From Gemmatimonas sp. (lineage in GTDB: Bacteria > Gemmatimonadota > Gemmatimonadetes > Gemmatimonadales > Gemmatimonadaceae): a stretch of 64,000 nucleotides of DNA. The notes under the pieces are model-generated. The model saw only the letters and a list, made by a program, of their open reading frames with translations, did no database searches and was not told the origin of the DNA. This document shows, in pieces, positions 25,380 through 35,180 of the stretch; position 1 is the first letter of the stretch; every line of letters begins with the position of its first letter. The DNA is taken from assembly GCF_031426495.1 (NCBI RefSeq), contig NZ_JANPLK010000017.1, positions 1 to 64,000 of the forward strand. Reading direction: 5' to 3'. Both the position numbers and the translations under genes were made by a program.

Positions 25380-26703
25380 AGTCGACCGCCGCGGTCGCCG
25401 TGGTCGAGCGCCAATTCGCCGGCAGTTGCTTCAGCAGACGCGCCTTGAACTTGTGGTAGTCCACCGTGATCGTGTGGCGCGGCGTATCGAGCTGCGGATA
25501 GTCCGGATGGGCCAGTTCCTCGGCAATCGCCCCTTCGAGGTCTCTGGGTGGCACCCAGGCGCCGGACAGACGCCTCGCGAGCACCTTCGCCTGCAACTCG
25601 GCCGCTGGCCAGATGCAACCCAGCGGCTGAAAGAGGCCGACGAACGACAGCGTTGGAAATCGCGCGGGGAACATCCGCAGATACAGCGGAACCGGACCTT
25701 GGGAGAAGTCGGCGACGTCGGGGGAGAGGAACGGGTGCGCGATCCAGTATCCGGTGCACGCGACGATGATGTCGTAGTCGGCCTGCGTCCCGTCGACGAA
25801 GTGGACGGTAGGCCCATCGAAACGCGCGATATCCGGTCGAGGCGTGATGTGCCCGTGGCGCAGCGCGTAGAACAGCTCGGAATTCACCGTGGGGTGCGTC
25901 GCTCCGAACGCGTGATCCGGCTCGGGTAGCCCGTAGTCACGATTGGCGCCTTGCAACAGGCGCAGCAGAAATTGGTTGATGCGCGAACGTACCGCGCGAG
26001 GCATCCACTGCGTACGCTGCCCGACGACGTCACTCGGCTGGCCGAAGAGGAACTTTGGCACGATCCAGTAGCCGCGGCGCCACGACAGCTCCGTGGTGGC
26101 CGAAACTCGAGCCGTTTCCACGGCGACATCGCACGCCGAATTTCCGCCACCGATCACGAGCACCCGTTGACCGGTGAACGGCGCGGCGCGCTTGTAGCCA
26201 TGCGAATGCATCGTGATGCCGCTGAACTCTCCCGGATACGACGGCATACGCGGGCGCCAATGATGCCCGTTGGCCACGACCACCGCGTCGAAAACCTCAT
26301 GGAACTCGACATCTCCCGCGCGAACGGTCATCGCCCATTGCTCGCCTGGGAGCGGCGCTACGCGTACGACATCACTCCCGAAGCGCACGCGCGGCGTGAC
26401 GCCAAAATGGTCGGCGTAGCTCTGGAAGTAGTGCGCGAGTTGCTCGTGCGACGGGTAGTCGGGGAACCACGACGGCATCGGAAAGTCGTGGTACTGCGAC
26501 AGCGTCTTCGAACTGATGATGTGCGTCGTCTCGAAGACGCTCGAGTGCGACGTCTCGAGTCGGAAGAGCCAATTCCCGCCGACCGCCTCGTTGCGGTCGA
26601 AGCACACGACGTCGGTGAAACCCGCATCGAGCAGATTCTTGACCGCGGTGATGCCGGACGGTCCGGCACCGATCACGGCGATGCGTGCGCTTCGGGCCAA
26701 CAT
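25378..26703 (-). CDS. Flavin-containing monooxygenase (FMO-like)
   Basis: NADPH- and FAD-dependent oxygenase of about 441 aa. The FAD-binding Rossmann motif is VIGAGPSGI near residue 11, the FMO fingerprint is FSGITMHSHGYK, and the NADPH-binding motif is VLVIGGGNSACDVA. It also has the late ACTGYWIAHPFL strand. Class B oxygenases of this kind act on soft nucleophiles or ketones; the substrate is not predictable. It starts 2 bases after ppdK and is the last gene of the long minus-strand series. Confidence 0.88.
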   Translation of the reverse strand: MLARSARIAVIGAGPSGITAVKNLLDAGFTDVVCFDRNEAVGGNWLFRLETSHSSVFETTHIISSKTLSQYHDFPMPSWFPDYPSHEQLAHYFQSYADHFGVTPRVRFGSDVVRVAPLPGEQWAMTVRAGDVEFHEVFDAVVVANGHHWRPRMPSYPGEFSGITMHSHGYKRAAPFTGQRVLVIGGGNSACDVAVETARVSATTELSWRRGYWIVPKFLFGQPSDVVGQRTQWMPRAVRSRINQFLLRLLQGANRDYGLPEPDHAFGATHPTVNSELFYALRHGHITPRPDIARFDGPTVHFVDGTQADYDIIVACTGYWIAHPFLSPDVADFSQGPVPLYLRMFPARFPTLSFVGLFQPLGCIWPAAELQAKVLARRLSGAWVPPRDLEGAIAEELAHPDYPQLDTPRHTITVDYHKFKARLLKQLPANWRSTTATAAVD

Positions 26704-26705
26704 GG

Positions 26706-29366
26706 TCAGCCGAGTGCGGCGTGGGCAGCGGCCAGGCGGGCGACCGGCACGCGATACGGCGAACAGGAGACGTAGTCGAAGCCAACCTGATGACAGAAGG
26801 CGACACTCTGTGGCTCGCCACCATGCTCGCCGCAGATGCCGACCTTGAGATCGGCCCGCGTGGCGCGGCCATCGCGCACGGCCCACGAGATCAGCTTGCC
26901 GACACCCTTTCGGTCGAGGACCTGAAACGGATCCTCAGCGAGGATACCCTTCTCGATGTAATGCGGCAGGAACCGACCGGCATCGTCGCGACTTAGGCCG
27001 AACGTGGTCTGGGTGAGATCGTTCGTGCCAAAGGAGAAGAAGTCGGCTTCGGTGGCGATCTCGTCGGCCGTGAGCGCCGCGCGCGGCAGCTCGATCATCG
27101 TGCCGATGAGATACGGTACGCGCTCGCCCATGACGCCCATCACCTGATCGGCCGCCCGCTCGATGATCGCCCGTTGATGACGCAGCTCGGTGACGTCGGA
27201 GACCAGCGGAACCATGATCTCCGGACGTACGTCGATGCCGCGGCGATGCGCGCGCACAGCCGCCTCGAAGATGGCGCGCGCCTGCATCTCGGTGATCTCT
27301 GGATACACGATGCCCAGTCGGCACCCGCGATGCCCAAGCATCGGATTGGTCTCGTGCAGCGCCGCCACGATACGAGCCAGCTCTGGGCGAGAAAGCCCCA
27401 ACGATTGCGCCAGCATCGTCGACTCTTCGCCACCATGCGGTAGAAACTCATGCAGCGGCGGATCGAGGAGGCGGATGGTGACGGGAAATCCGTCCATTGC
27501 CTGGAAGATGCCCTCGAAATCCGCGCGCTGCATCGGTAGCAACTTTTCAAGCGCGCGTCGACGTCCATTCAAGTCGCGAGCGACAATCATCTCACGCATC
27601 GCGGTGATGCGCTCGCCCTCGAAGAACATGTGTTCAGTGCGGCACAACCCGATCCCTTCGGCGCCAAAGTTACGCGCCACGCGCGCATCGCGCGGGGTAT
27701 CGGCGTTTGCGCGCACACGGAGCCGACGATCTTCGTCAGCCCATCCCATGAGCTTCGCAAATCCCTGATAGGTCGGCGCGTCGACCGCCGCGAGTACGCC
27801 GTTGTTCACGCGCATCACTTCGCTCGGCTGCGTGGGCAGATCACCCGCGAAGACGCGTCCGGTACCGCCATCGAGCGTAAGCCAATCACCCTCGTTGATC
27901 ACGTGCTCACCGATGCGCATCGACCGCTGCTCGTGTGAGATCTCGAGTGCCGTGCATCCTACGATCGCGCACTTGCCCATGCCGCGCGCGACGACGGCCG
28001 CGTGGCTGGTCATGCCGCCACGGGCCGTGAGGACAGCGCGCGCTGCGACGATGCCGTGGAAATCCTCCGGCGTCGTCTCTTCGCGCACCAGAATGACTTG
28101 CTCGCCGGCCGCATGACGCCGCTCGGCCACATCGGGATCGAACACGACGATGCCGCTGGCTGCGCCGGGGCTGGCCGGCAAGCCGACCGCGAGTGCCGTG
28201 GCCCGTACATCCGAACTGATGACGGGGTGCAGAAGCTGATCGAGCTGATTCGGCTGCATGCGCAACACGGCCTCGCGCTGCGAAATCAACCCTTCGTCCA
28301 CCATATCGAGCGCGATGCGCAACGCGGCTGCAGTCGTGCGCTTCCCCGTGCGCGTCTGCAGCAGATACAGTGTGCCGCGCTCCACCGTGAACTCGATGTC
28401 CTGCATGTCGCGGAAATGCTGTTCGAGGCGATCCTGCGTGGCCATCAGTGCGGTGTATGCCGCGGGCAACATGGTCGCCATGTCGTCGATGTGGAGCGGC
28501 GTACGGATGCCTGCGACCACATCCTCTCCCTGCGCATTGACCAGGAACTCGCCGTAGAAACGACGCTCACCGGTGGACGGGTCGCGGGTGAACGCGACAC
28601 CGGTTCCCGAGTCGTCGCCCATGTTCCCGAAGACCATCGACACGATGTTGACGCCAGTGCCGAGCGTGTGCGAGATGCCGTTCACGCGCCGATAGTCGAC
28701 GGCCTTCTTCAACGTCCACGAATTCCACACGGCCTCAATCGCGCCCCACAGTTGCACCTGCGGATCCATCGGGAAATCGTGTCCCGTGGTGAACCGGATC
28801 AGCTGTTGATACTCGTGCACGAGCGCGCGAAGTGCATCGGCACTGAGTTCACTGTCGGTGGTCACACCGTTCGTGACGCGCTTGCTGCTGAGCAACTGCT
28901 CGAACTTGGCGATCGGTACGCCGAGCACGACGTCGGCGTACATCTGCAGGAAGCGGCGGTAGGAGTCGTACGCGAAACGCGCATTCCCGCTCGCCTTCGC
29001 CAAACCTTCCACCGTCTCGTCGTTGAGACCGAGATTGAGGATCGTCTCCATCATGCCGGGCATGGAAACGGACGCACCGGAGCGCACCGAGACCAGCAGC
29101 GGATTCGCCGCATCGCCGAAGCGCTTGCCGCTGACGACCTCGAGACGCTCGAGGGCGCGCGTGACTTCCTCGCGGAAGGCATCCTCCACCAGCCCATCGG
29201 CGAGATACGACACACACCGATGGGCGGCAATCGTGAACCCAGGGGGTACAGGAACGCCGAGATTCGTCATCTCGGCCAGATTGGCTCCCTTCCCCCCCAG
29301 TATCGTCTTCATGTCCCGCGTACCGTCAGCGCTGCCGTTTCCGAAGAAATAGACGGAGCGGGTCAT
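26706..29366 (-). CDS. ppdK: Pyruvate, phosphate dikinase
   Basis: Interconverts pyruvate, ATP and phosphate with PEP, AMP and pyrophosphate. The 886-aa product has the N-terminal ATP-grasp domain (GGKGANLAEMTNLG), the swivelling domain with the phospho-His in GGMTSHAAVVARGMGK, and the C-terminal PEP-binding barrel with CRTEHMFFE, GTNDLTQTTFG and the catalytic Cys in CGEHGGEP. Full length. It lies 32 bases after purF and may be read from the purine operon. Confidence 0.96.
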   Translation of the reverse strand: MTRSVYFFGNGSADGTRDMKTILGGKGANLAEMTNLGVPVPPGFTIAAHRCVSYLADGLVEDAFREEVTRALERLEVVSGKRFGDAANPLLVSVRSGASVSMPGMMETILNLGLNDETVEGLAKASGNARFAYDSYRRFLQMYADVVLGVPIAKFEQLLSSKRVTNGVTTDSELSADALRALVHEYQQLIRFTTGHDFPMDPQVQLWGAIEAVWNSWTLKKAVDYRRVNGISHTLGTGVNIVSMVFGNMGDDSGTGVAFTRDPSTGERRFYGEFLVNAQGEDVVAGIRTPLHIDDMATMLPAAYTALMATQDRLEQHFRDMQDIEFTVERGTLYLLQTRTGKRTTAAALRIALDMVDEGLISQREAVLRMQPNQLDQLLHPVISSDVRATALAVGLPASPGAASGIVVFDPDVAERRHAAGEQVILVREETTPEDFHGIVAARAVLTARGGMTSHAAVVARGMGKCAIVGCTALEISHEQRSMRIGEHVINEGDWLTLDGGTGRVFAGDLPTQPSEVMRVNNGVLAAVDAPTYQGFAKLMGWADEDRRLRVRANADTPRDARVARNFGAEGIGLCRTEHMFFEGERITAMREMIVARDLNGRRRALEKLLPMQRADFEGIFQAMDGFPVTIRLLDPPLHEFLPHGGEESTMLAQSLGLSRPELARIVAALHETNPMLGHRGCRLGIVYPEITEMQARAIFEAAVRAHRRGIDVRPEIMVPLVSDVTELRHQRAIIERAADQVMGVMGERVPYLIGTMIELPRAALTADEIATEADFFSFGTNDLTQTTFGLSRDDAGRFLPHYIEKGILAEDPFQVLDRKGVGKLISWAVRDGRATRADLKVGICGEHGGEPQSVAFCHQVGFDYVSCSPYRVPVARLAAAHAALG

Positions 29367-29398
29367 TCAGTTCTCCCTTGCAGTGTGTGGAACGACGA

Positions 29399-30802
29399 TC
29401 ACGCGATGCCGATCGAAAGACCGGCGCCTCCGCCGGCACGTAACAGCTCGGGCTCGCTGGGTGTCGCGGTCGGATACTTCCCCGAGAAGCAGGCGTGGCA
29501 ATAGCCATCCGGACCTTCAGGCATAGCAGACAGCATGCCATCGATGGACAGGTAGCCCAACGAGTCGACGCCGAGATGCCGGACCAGCTCGTCATGCGTC
29601 ATCTGCGCCGCGATCAGCTCCTCCCGACGCGGCGTGTCGATGCCGTAGTAGCACGGGCTGATGATCGGCGCGCTCGAGACACGCATGTGCACTTCGCGCG
29701 CTCCCGCCGCGCGAACCAGCGACACGAGACCGCGCGTCGTGGTACCGCGAACGATCGAGTCGTCGACCATGACCACACTCTTCCCCTCGAGCAGTTCGCG
29801 CACGGGATTGTACTTCACCTTGACCTTCGCATCGCGGCCGGCTTGCGTCGGCTGGATAAAGGTCCGCCCGATATAGTGGTTCCGGATCAATGCCAGTTCG
29901 TACGACGTGCCGGATTCGTCGGCGAAGCCGAGCGCGGCCGAGTTCGAGGAGTCGGGTACCGCGAAAACGATATCGGCGCCCGGTGCCGGGCATTCGCGCG
30001 CCAGCTGTCGACCCAACGCGCGTCGGGAGCGGTCGACGGAGCCGCTGAACACTGCACTGTCCGGGCGGGCGAAGTAGACATGCTCGAACACGCAGCGATT
30101 GATCGGCGCCGCCGGCAGCGCGTGAATCGAACGCAGACCCTGCGCATCGACCGCGATGATCTCACCCGGCTCGACTTCGCGTTCGTACACGGCGCCAACG
30201 ATGTCCAGTGCGCACGTTTCCGATGCGAAGACCCAGCCATCGCCGAGTCGACCTATCACGAGCGGGCGCCAGCCGTGCGGGTCACGCGCGACGAGTACCG
30301 TTTCGTCCAGTACGATCAGCAGGCAGTACGCGCCCTCGACACCCTGCAGCGCGTCCGCGACACGGGCTTCCGGCGTTGCGCCGTGCGCGCGGGCGATGCG
30401 ATGCACAATCGCCTCGGAATCCATGGTCGACGAGAAGATCGCGCCGCCATCTTCCAGCTCACGCCGCAGTTCGACGGCGTTCGTCAGATTGCCGTTGTGT
30501 GCGAGCGCGATGTGGCTCCGGCGCACGCGAGCGAGGATCGGCTGCGCATTCTCGATCGCCGATGCACCGGCCGTGCTGTAACGCGTGTGGCCGATCGCAA
30601 TCGGTCCACGCAGTGCGTCCATTTCCTCGTCACCGAAACCTTCAGAGACAAGTCCCATCGCACGACTGACTCGCGCATGCCGCGCGTCATCGACGGCAAC
30701 GATGCCCGCCGACTCCTGCCCGCGATGCTGCAGCGAGTACAAGCCGAGTTGCGTAAGTGCTGCTGCGTCCCGAACTCCATAGACGCCGAAAATACCACAC
30801 AT
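29399..30802 (-). CDS. purF: Amidophosphoribosyltransferase
   Basis: First step of purine synthesis, making phosphoribosylamine from PRPP and glutamine. The 467-aa product starts MCGIFGVYG, so Cys2 is the glutaminase nucleophile with no propeptide beyond Met. The PRPP loop is MVDDSIVRGTT. Cys residues matching the iron-sulphur ligands of the Bacillus-type enzyme are present (CVFEHVYFARPDS, PCYYGID, CHACFSGKYP), so a [4Fe-4S] cluster is likely. It starts 14 bases after purL. Confidence 0.96.
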   Translation of the reverse strand: MCGIFGVYGVRDAAALTQLGLYSLQHRGQESAGIVAVDDARHARVSRAMGLVSEGFGDEEMDALRGPIAIGHTRYSTAGASAIENAQPILARVRRSHIALAHNGNLTNAVELRRELEDGGAIFSSTMDSEAIVHRIARAHGATPEARVADALQGVEGAYCLLIVLDETVLVARDPHGWRPLVIGRLGDGWVFASETCALDIVGAVYEREVEPGEIIAVDAQGLRSIHALPAAPINRCVFEHVYFARPDSAVFSGSVDRSRRALGRQLARECPAPGADIVFAVPDSSNSAALGFADESGTSYELALIRNHYIGRTFIQPTQAGRDAKVKVKYNPVRELLEGKSVVMVDDSIVRGTTTRGLVSLVRAAGAREVHMRVSSAPIISPCYYGIDTPRREELIAAQMTHDELVRHLGVDSLGYLSIDGMLSAMPEGPDGYCHACFSGKYPTATPSEPELLRAGGGAGLSIGIA

Positions 30803-30816
30803 GGGAAAACTCCCGA

Positions 30817-33144
30817 TCAGTCGTTGGTAGGAGCGTGCGAGGAGACCACCGCATGCTCAGCCGGCGTCTCGCCATCCATGGCGAGCGGAATTGCCTCGTG
30901 AAACGCCTTCGCGAGCCAGTCGATCGGCGCCGAGAAGGTGTCGTCCGACATCGTGAACTGCGCACCGCTGTCGGCCGTGGTGACGGCACCGATCACTCGC
31001 GCCGGTACGCCATGGCGCTGCGCGATCTGCAGCACCGCCGCGCTGTCCGCAGTGGAGACGATCACACGTCCATGCGCTTCACCGAACAGCAGCGCGCGGT
31101 GTGGGAGCGTAGCCCATGCCGAGAGATCGACCGTGAATCCGAATTCGCGATTGCGATCGGCCATCGCGCACTCGGCGAGCGCGACGGCCAACCCGCCATC
31201 GCTGCAATCGTGCGCTGAGCGCACGACACCGCCGCGGATCGACTCCAGCAGCGCGTCGATCAAGGCGCGCTCACGCGTCGGGTCACACACGGGCGGTTCG
31301 CCAATGGTCAACCCGTGAATCTCGAGCAGGTACTCACTCGCCCCGAGTTCATCGGTGCAATCGCCGAGCAACACGATGTCGTCGTCGGCCTGCTGGAAAC
31401 CTGACGGCGTGACATGAGAAAGGGATTCGATGAGTCCGACCATGCCGATAGTCGGCGTGGGATGGATCGCGCCCTGTGGGTTTTCGTTGTAGAGCGACAC
31501 GTTGCCACCGGTCACCGGCGTTTCGAGCACAGTGCAGGCTTCCCCCATGCCGGCGATCGCTTCGCTCAGCTGGAAATACACTTCCGGCTTCTTCGGATTA
31601 CCGAAGTTGAGATTGTTCGTGATCGCCATCGGGCGTGCACCCGTGCATGCGACATTGCGCGCGGCTTCGGACACGGCCGCGCGGCCGCCATTGCGCGGTG
31701 ACAGCGCCACGTGGCGGCCATTGCCGTCGATACAGAGCGCGATGGCCTTGTCGGTGCCGCGGAGCTTTACCACGGCCGCGTCGCTGCCCGGGCCGCGCAT
31801 CGTGCTGGTACGCACCGTCGAGTCGTACTGCTGCCACACCCACTTCTTGCTGGCAATCGTCGGCGACGAGAGCAGGCGCTCCAGCGTCCATGCGTGATCA
31901 CGTTCTTCCTCGAGTGCCGCGACGGCGTGCGCCGATCGACCCCGCGCAGCCTTCAGCGCTTCGCTCTCCTTCGGCTCGAGCACGTACTGCGGGCACTCGG
32001 TGACCAGGCGGGAGCCGGGGAACTCGGCCACCACGCGCTCGCCTTCGGTCACGCGATACACCGGCTCCGCGATCACCTCACCGATCACGGCGGCTTCGAG
32101 ATCCCACTTGGCGAGAATGGCGCGCACGTCGTCTTCGTGGCCGAGCTTCGCGACCACGAGCATCCGCTCCTGAGACTCCGACAGTAAGATCTCGTACGGT
32201 GTCATCCCCTGTTCGCGCACCGGGACCTTCGAGACGTCGATCGTGACGCCGACATCACCGCGCTCGGCCATCTCGGCCGACGACGAGGTGAGACCCGCCG
32301 CGCCCATGTCCTGGATCGCGACGATGTGCCCGCTGCGAATCAACTCGAGCGACGCTTCGAGCAGCAGCTTCTCGGTGAACGGGTCGCCGACCTGCACCAT
32401 GGGCCGCTTCGCTTCGCTGGACGCCGACAGATCCTCCGAGGCGAACGACGCGCCGTGAATGCCATCGCGACCAGTGCGTGCGCCGACGGCCATGATCGGA
32501 TTACCGACGCCCGACGCCACCGCGGTGATCAGCTCGTCTTGTCGCATGAGGCCGACGCACATCGCGTTCACGAGCGGATTGCCTTCGTACGACGGATCGA
32601 ACACGACTTCGCCGCCGACCGTCGGTACGCCGACACAGTTCCCGTAATCGCCGATACCCTTCACGACGCCGGCGAAGAGCCAGCGCACGCGGCTCGACGT
32701 GAGCGGACCGAAACGCAACGAGTTGAGCAACGCGATGGGGCGTGCCCCCATGGTGAACACGTCGCGCAGAATGCCACCGACGCCGGTCGCCGCGCCTTGG
32801 TACGGCTCGACGGCGGACGGATGATTGTGTGACTCGATCTTGAATGCGACCGCCCAGCCGTCACCGACGGAAATGACGCCGGCGTTCTCACCGGGCCCCT
32901 GTAACACCCACGGCGCCTTCGTGGGCAGCGTCTTGAGCATCGGACGCGAATGCTTGTACGAGCAATGCTCACTCCAGAGCGCGCTTACGACACCGAGCTC
33001 GGTGAACGTCGGCGTGCGCCCCAGCATCGCGATCAACCGCTCGTACTCGAACTCGGTGATGCCGTGCTCGGCCACCATAGCCGGTGTGATCACCGGGTCG
33101 CCCGGACGGGATTCGACGGGACGTGCGTTGGACGCGGCGGTCAT
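30817..33144 (-). CDS. purL: Phosphoribosylformylglycinamidine synthase subunit PurL
   Basis: ATP-dependent synthetase subunit of the three-part FGAM synthase, working with PurS and PurQ. The 775-aa product is the small PurL type. It shows WSEHCSYKHSRP, the KIESHNHPSAVEPYQGAATGVGG loop, FDPSYEGNPLVNAMCVG, the DMGAAGLTSSSAEMA segment and HDCSDGGLAVALAE. Its ATG overlaps the purQ stop (ATGA). Confidence 0.97.
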   Translation of the reverse strand: MTAASNARPVESRPGDPVITPAMVAEHGITEFEYERLIAMLGRTPTFTELGVVSALWSEHCSYKHSRPMLKTLPTKAPWVLQGPGENAGVISVGDGWAVAFKIESHNHPSAVEPYQGAATGVGGILRDVFTMGARPIALLNSLRFGPLTSSRVRWLFAGVVKGIGDYGNCVGVPTVGGEVVFDPSYEGNPLVNAMCVGLMRQDELITAVASGVGNPIMAVGARTGRDGIHGASFASEDLSASSEAKRPMVQVGDPFTEKLLLEASLELIRSGHIVAIQDMGAAGLTSSSAEMAERGDVGVTIDVSKVPVREQGMTPYEILLSESQERMLVVAKLGHEDDVRAILAKWDLEAAVIGEVIAEPVYRVTEGERVVAEFPGSRLVTECPQYVLEPKESEALKAARGRSAHAVAALEEERDHAWTLERLLSSPTIASKKWVWQQYDSTVRTSTMRGPGSDAAVVKLRGTDKAIALCIDGNGRHVALSPRNGGRAAVSEAARNVACTGARPMAITNNLNFGNPKKPEVYFQLSEAIAGMGEACTVLETPVTGGNVSLYNENPQGAIHPTPTIGMVGLIESLSHVTPSGFQQADDDIVLLGDCTDELGASEYLLEIHGLTIGEPPVCDPTRERALIDALLESIRGGVVRSAHDCSDGGLAVALAECAMADRNREFGFTVDLSAWATLPHRALLFGEAHGRVIVSTADSAAVLQIAQRHGVPARVIGAVTTADSGAQFTMSDDTFSAPIDWLAKAFHEAIPLAMDGETPAEHAVVSSHAPTND

Positions 33145-33845
33145 GCCTTCACCTCGGCGAGCATCGATTCCAGGATTGAGGCGAACAACGGCACGCCGTC
33201 GGTTGAACCGAGCGTCGCATCGAGCGCCCGCTCAGGGTGCGGCATCATGCCGAGCACGTTGCCCTCGGCGCTGACGATACCGGCGATGTTACGCAGCGAG
33301 CCGTTCGGATTGGCCACCGCGGTGGCCTGGCCCTCGGCGCTCACGTACCGGAACACCACCTGGCCCTCGCCTTCGAGGCGAGCCAGCGTGTCGGCATCGG
33401 CCGTGTAACGACCGTCGCCGTGGGCCACGGGAATGGAAATGACCTGACCGATGTGGTACTGCGAGGTGTACCGGGTCGCGATCGACTCGATACGCAGGTG
33501 CGCCGGGGCACTCACAAAGCGCAGACTCGCGTTTCGCAGCAGGGCCCCGGGCAGCAACCCGGCTTCACAGGCGATCTGAAACCCGTTGCAAATGCCGAGC
33601 ACCGGCCCGCCGCGCTTGGCGAAGGCGATGACTTCCTGCATGATCGGACTGAAGCGCGCGATGGCGCCGGCGCGCAGGTAGTCGCCGTAGCTGAATCCGC
33701 CGGGAAGGATCACCAGATCGACGTTCTGGAGGTCGTGATCCTTGTGCCACAGATAGACCGCCTCCTGACCGAGGTGGTCGGCGATCGCGTGAAATGCGTC
33801 TTCGTCGCAGTTGGAACCGGGAAACCGAACGATCCCGGCCTTCAC
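33141..33845 (-). CDS. purQ: Phosphoribosylformylglycinamidine synthase subunit PurQ
   Basis: Glutaminase subunit feeding ammonia to PurL. The 234-aa product from GTG 33845 starts MKAGIVRFPGSNCDED, has GGFSYGDYLRAGAIA, the nucleophile Cys in GICNGFQI and the catalytic His/Glu near MMPHPERA. The GTG overlaps the purS stop. Confidence 0.96.
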   Translation of the reverse strand: MKAGIVRFPGSNCDEDAFHAIADHLGQEAVYLWHKDHDLQNVDLVILPGGFSYGDYLRAGAIARFSPIMQEVIAFAKRGGPVLGICNGFQIACEAGLLPGALLRNASLRFVSAPAHLRIESIATRYTSQYHIGQVISIPVAHGDGRYTADADTLARLEGEGQVVFRYVSAEGQATAVANPNGSLRNIAGIVSAEGNVLGMMPHPERALDATLGSTDGVPLFASILESMLAEVKA

Positions 33846-34099
33846 GCGTGCTCCACCGAGGCGATCTCGAAGTCTTCGGTGACCGGGTTGGCCAGCAGCT
33901 TCTCGCACATCGCCGTGATGCGCGCGCGCGCCGCATCGGCGGTCGCCGCTTCGGTCTCGACGATCACGTGGCGCCCGACGCGCACGTCACTCACGTCGGC
34001 GAACCCGAGTGAGTGGAGCGCATCAGCAACCGCCTTGCCCTGGGGATCGAGGATCCCGCGACGCGGAACGATGTGGATGGCGCAGCGGAAACGGGTCAT
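33842..34099 (-). CDS. purS: Phosphoribosylformylglycinamidine synthase subunit PurS
   Basis: Small subunit that assembles PurQ with PurL. The 85-aa product matches the family size and pattern: GILDPQGKAVADALHSLGF, then VRVGRHVIVE, then a C-terminal helix with CEKLLANPVTEDFEI. The stop overlaps the purQ start and the start overlaps the pssA stop. Confidence 0.94.
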   Translation of the reverse strand: MTRFRCAIHIVPRRGILDPQGKAVADALHSLGFADVSDVRVGRHVIVETEAATADAARARITAMCEKLLANPVTEDFEIASVEHA

Positions 34100-35007
34100 G
34101 CCAAGGGCTCCTCGCGACCGTCGTCCGGCGCGATGTTCTGTCGTGAAGGACGACGGCGTCGACGACGACGTCGGGGATCGAGGGATTCGTCGATGTCATC
34201 CTGGGCCGCGTCGTCATCCTCACGCGCGCCGGGAATGCGATCGAGCAACCCGAGAAAAACGGTGCGGCCTATGCCGTATAGCACATAGGCCATCAGGGCA
34301 GGGAAGAAGAACTTCTTCGGTAGAAAAATGACGCCGACGAAGGTGCCGACGACCAACAGAAATCCGAGGATACCGTTCAGCGTGCGAAAGTTCACCGTCG
34401 GTACCTTGGCGTACTGCACGTTGCTGATCATGAGCATGCCGAGACCGAGCATGACCCAGCGCAGCATTTGATGCCAGGGCAGGTCGCCGATCATCGTCTC
34501 GGTGTACAGCGGCGTCTGGCTGAACCAGTAGTACGTCGCGAGCGTCATGCCCGCGGCGGGACTGGGCAGACCCGTGAAGTGCGTGTTTTTGGTGCCAGCC
34601 TGCTCGACGTTGAAGCGCGCCAGCCGCATCACGGCGCACGCCGTAAAGAAGAAGCAGAAGATCCATTCCCACCGTGTACTCTGGAACACGGCGAAGTACA
34701 TGATCAGCGCGGGCGCGGTGCCGAACGAGATCGCATCCACGAGTGAGTCGAGCTCCTCACCAAAGCGCGTGCCCGACTTCGTGGCGCGCGCGATGCGACC
34801 GTCGAGCGTGTCGGCGATCGCACCGAACACGATGAATCGGGCGGCGGCATCGAAATCGCCGCGAGACGCGGCGACGATCGCGAAGATACCGAAGAAGAGG
34901 TTGGCCAGCGTGAAGCCGTTGGGGAGGGCAACGGCGGCGCGAGGACGCGGACGGCGCGGACGTTCTACGCCATCGGTACCGGTCCCGCGGGTATCCGGGC
35001 GGCTCAT
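34096..35007 (-). CDS. pssA: CDP-diacylglycerol--serine O-phosphatidyltransferase
   Basis: Makes phosphatidylserine, the precursor of phosphatidylethanolamine. The 303-aa membrane enzyme contains the CDP-alcohol phosphotransferase motif DTLDGRIARATKSG followed by FGEELDSLVD, and about seven membrane helices. The C-terminal tail is acidic, then a run of eight Arg, then polar. The ATG at 35007 overlaps the stop of the small membrane gene upstream. It is inserted between purC and purS, which is unusual company. Confidence 0.95.
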   Translation of the reverse strand: MSRPDTRGTGTDGVERPRRPRPRAAVALPNGFTLANLFFGIFAIVAASRGDFDAAARFIVFGAIADTLDGRIARATKSGTRFGEELDSLVDAISFGTAPALIMYFAVFQSTRWEWIFCFFFTACAVMRLARFNVEQAGTKNTHFTGLPSPAAGMTLATYYWFSQTPLYTETMIGDLPWHQMLRWVMLGLGMLMISNVQYAKVPTVNFRTLNGILGFLLVVGTFVGVIFLPKKFFFPALMAYVLYGIGRTVFLGLLDRIPGAREDDDAAQDDIDESLDPRRRRRRRRPSRQNIAPDDGREEPLA

Positions 35008-35180
35008 GTGGGTGTTCCAACTGAGGTACGATAGACCCAGGCCACCACGAGGGCCGCGAGCGTGAGGACATATCCGGCCAGCCACCACGGCCACGAACGA
35101 AAGCGTAACGCGGCCGCGAAAGTCAGCGCGGCCAATCCGGCGGCGCCAAGCAGCAGTGGATAACCCTCACGCGCAAACAT
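35004..35180 (-). CDS. 58-aa membrane protein resembling the N-terminus of phosphatidylserine decarboxylase
   Basis: Found by translating the 172-base gap between purC and pssA. The ATG at 35180 shares its A with the purC stop (TGATG), and the TGA at 35004-35006 overlaps the pssA ATG. It begins MFAREGYPLLLGAAGLAAL and has two hydrophobic helices (about residues 8-25 and 33-50), ending VYRTSVGTPT. The AREGYP start followed by two helices and an aromatic-Arg end closely resembles the membrane anchor of bacterial Psd, but the whole catalytic domain, including the LGST-type self-cleavage site, is absent. Because psd normally sits beside pssA, a decayed psd is my first reading; an independent small membrane protein is possible. 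Confidence 0.65.
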   Translation of the reverse strand: MFAREGYPLLLGAAGLAALTFAAALRFRSWPWWLAGYVLTLAALVVAWVYRTSVGTPT

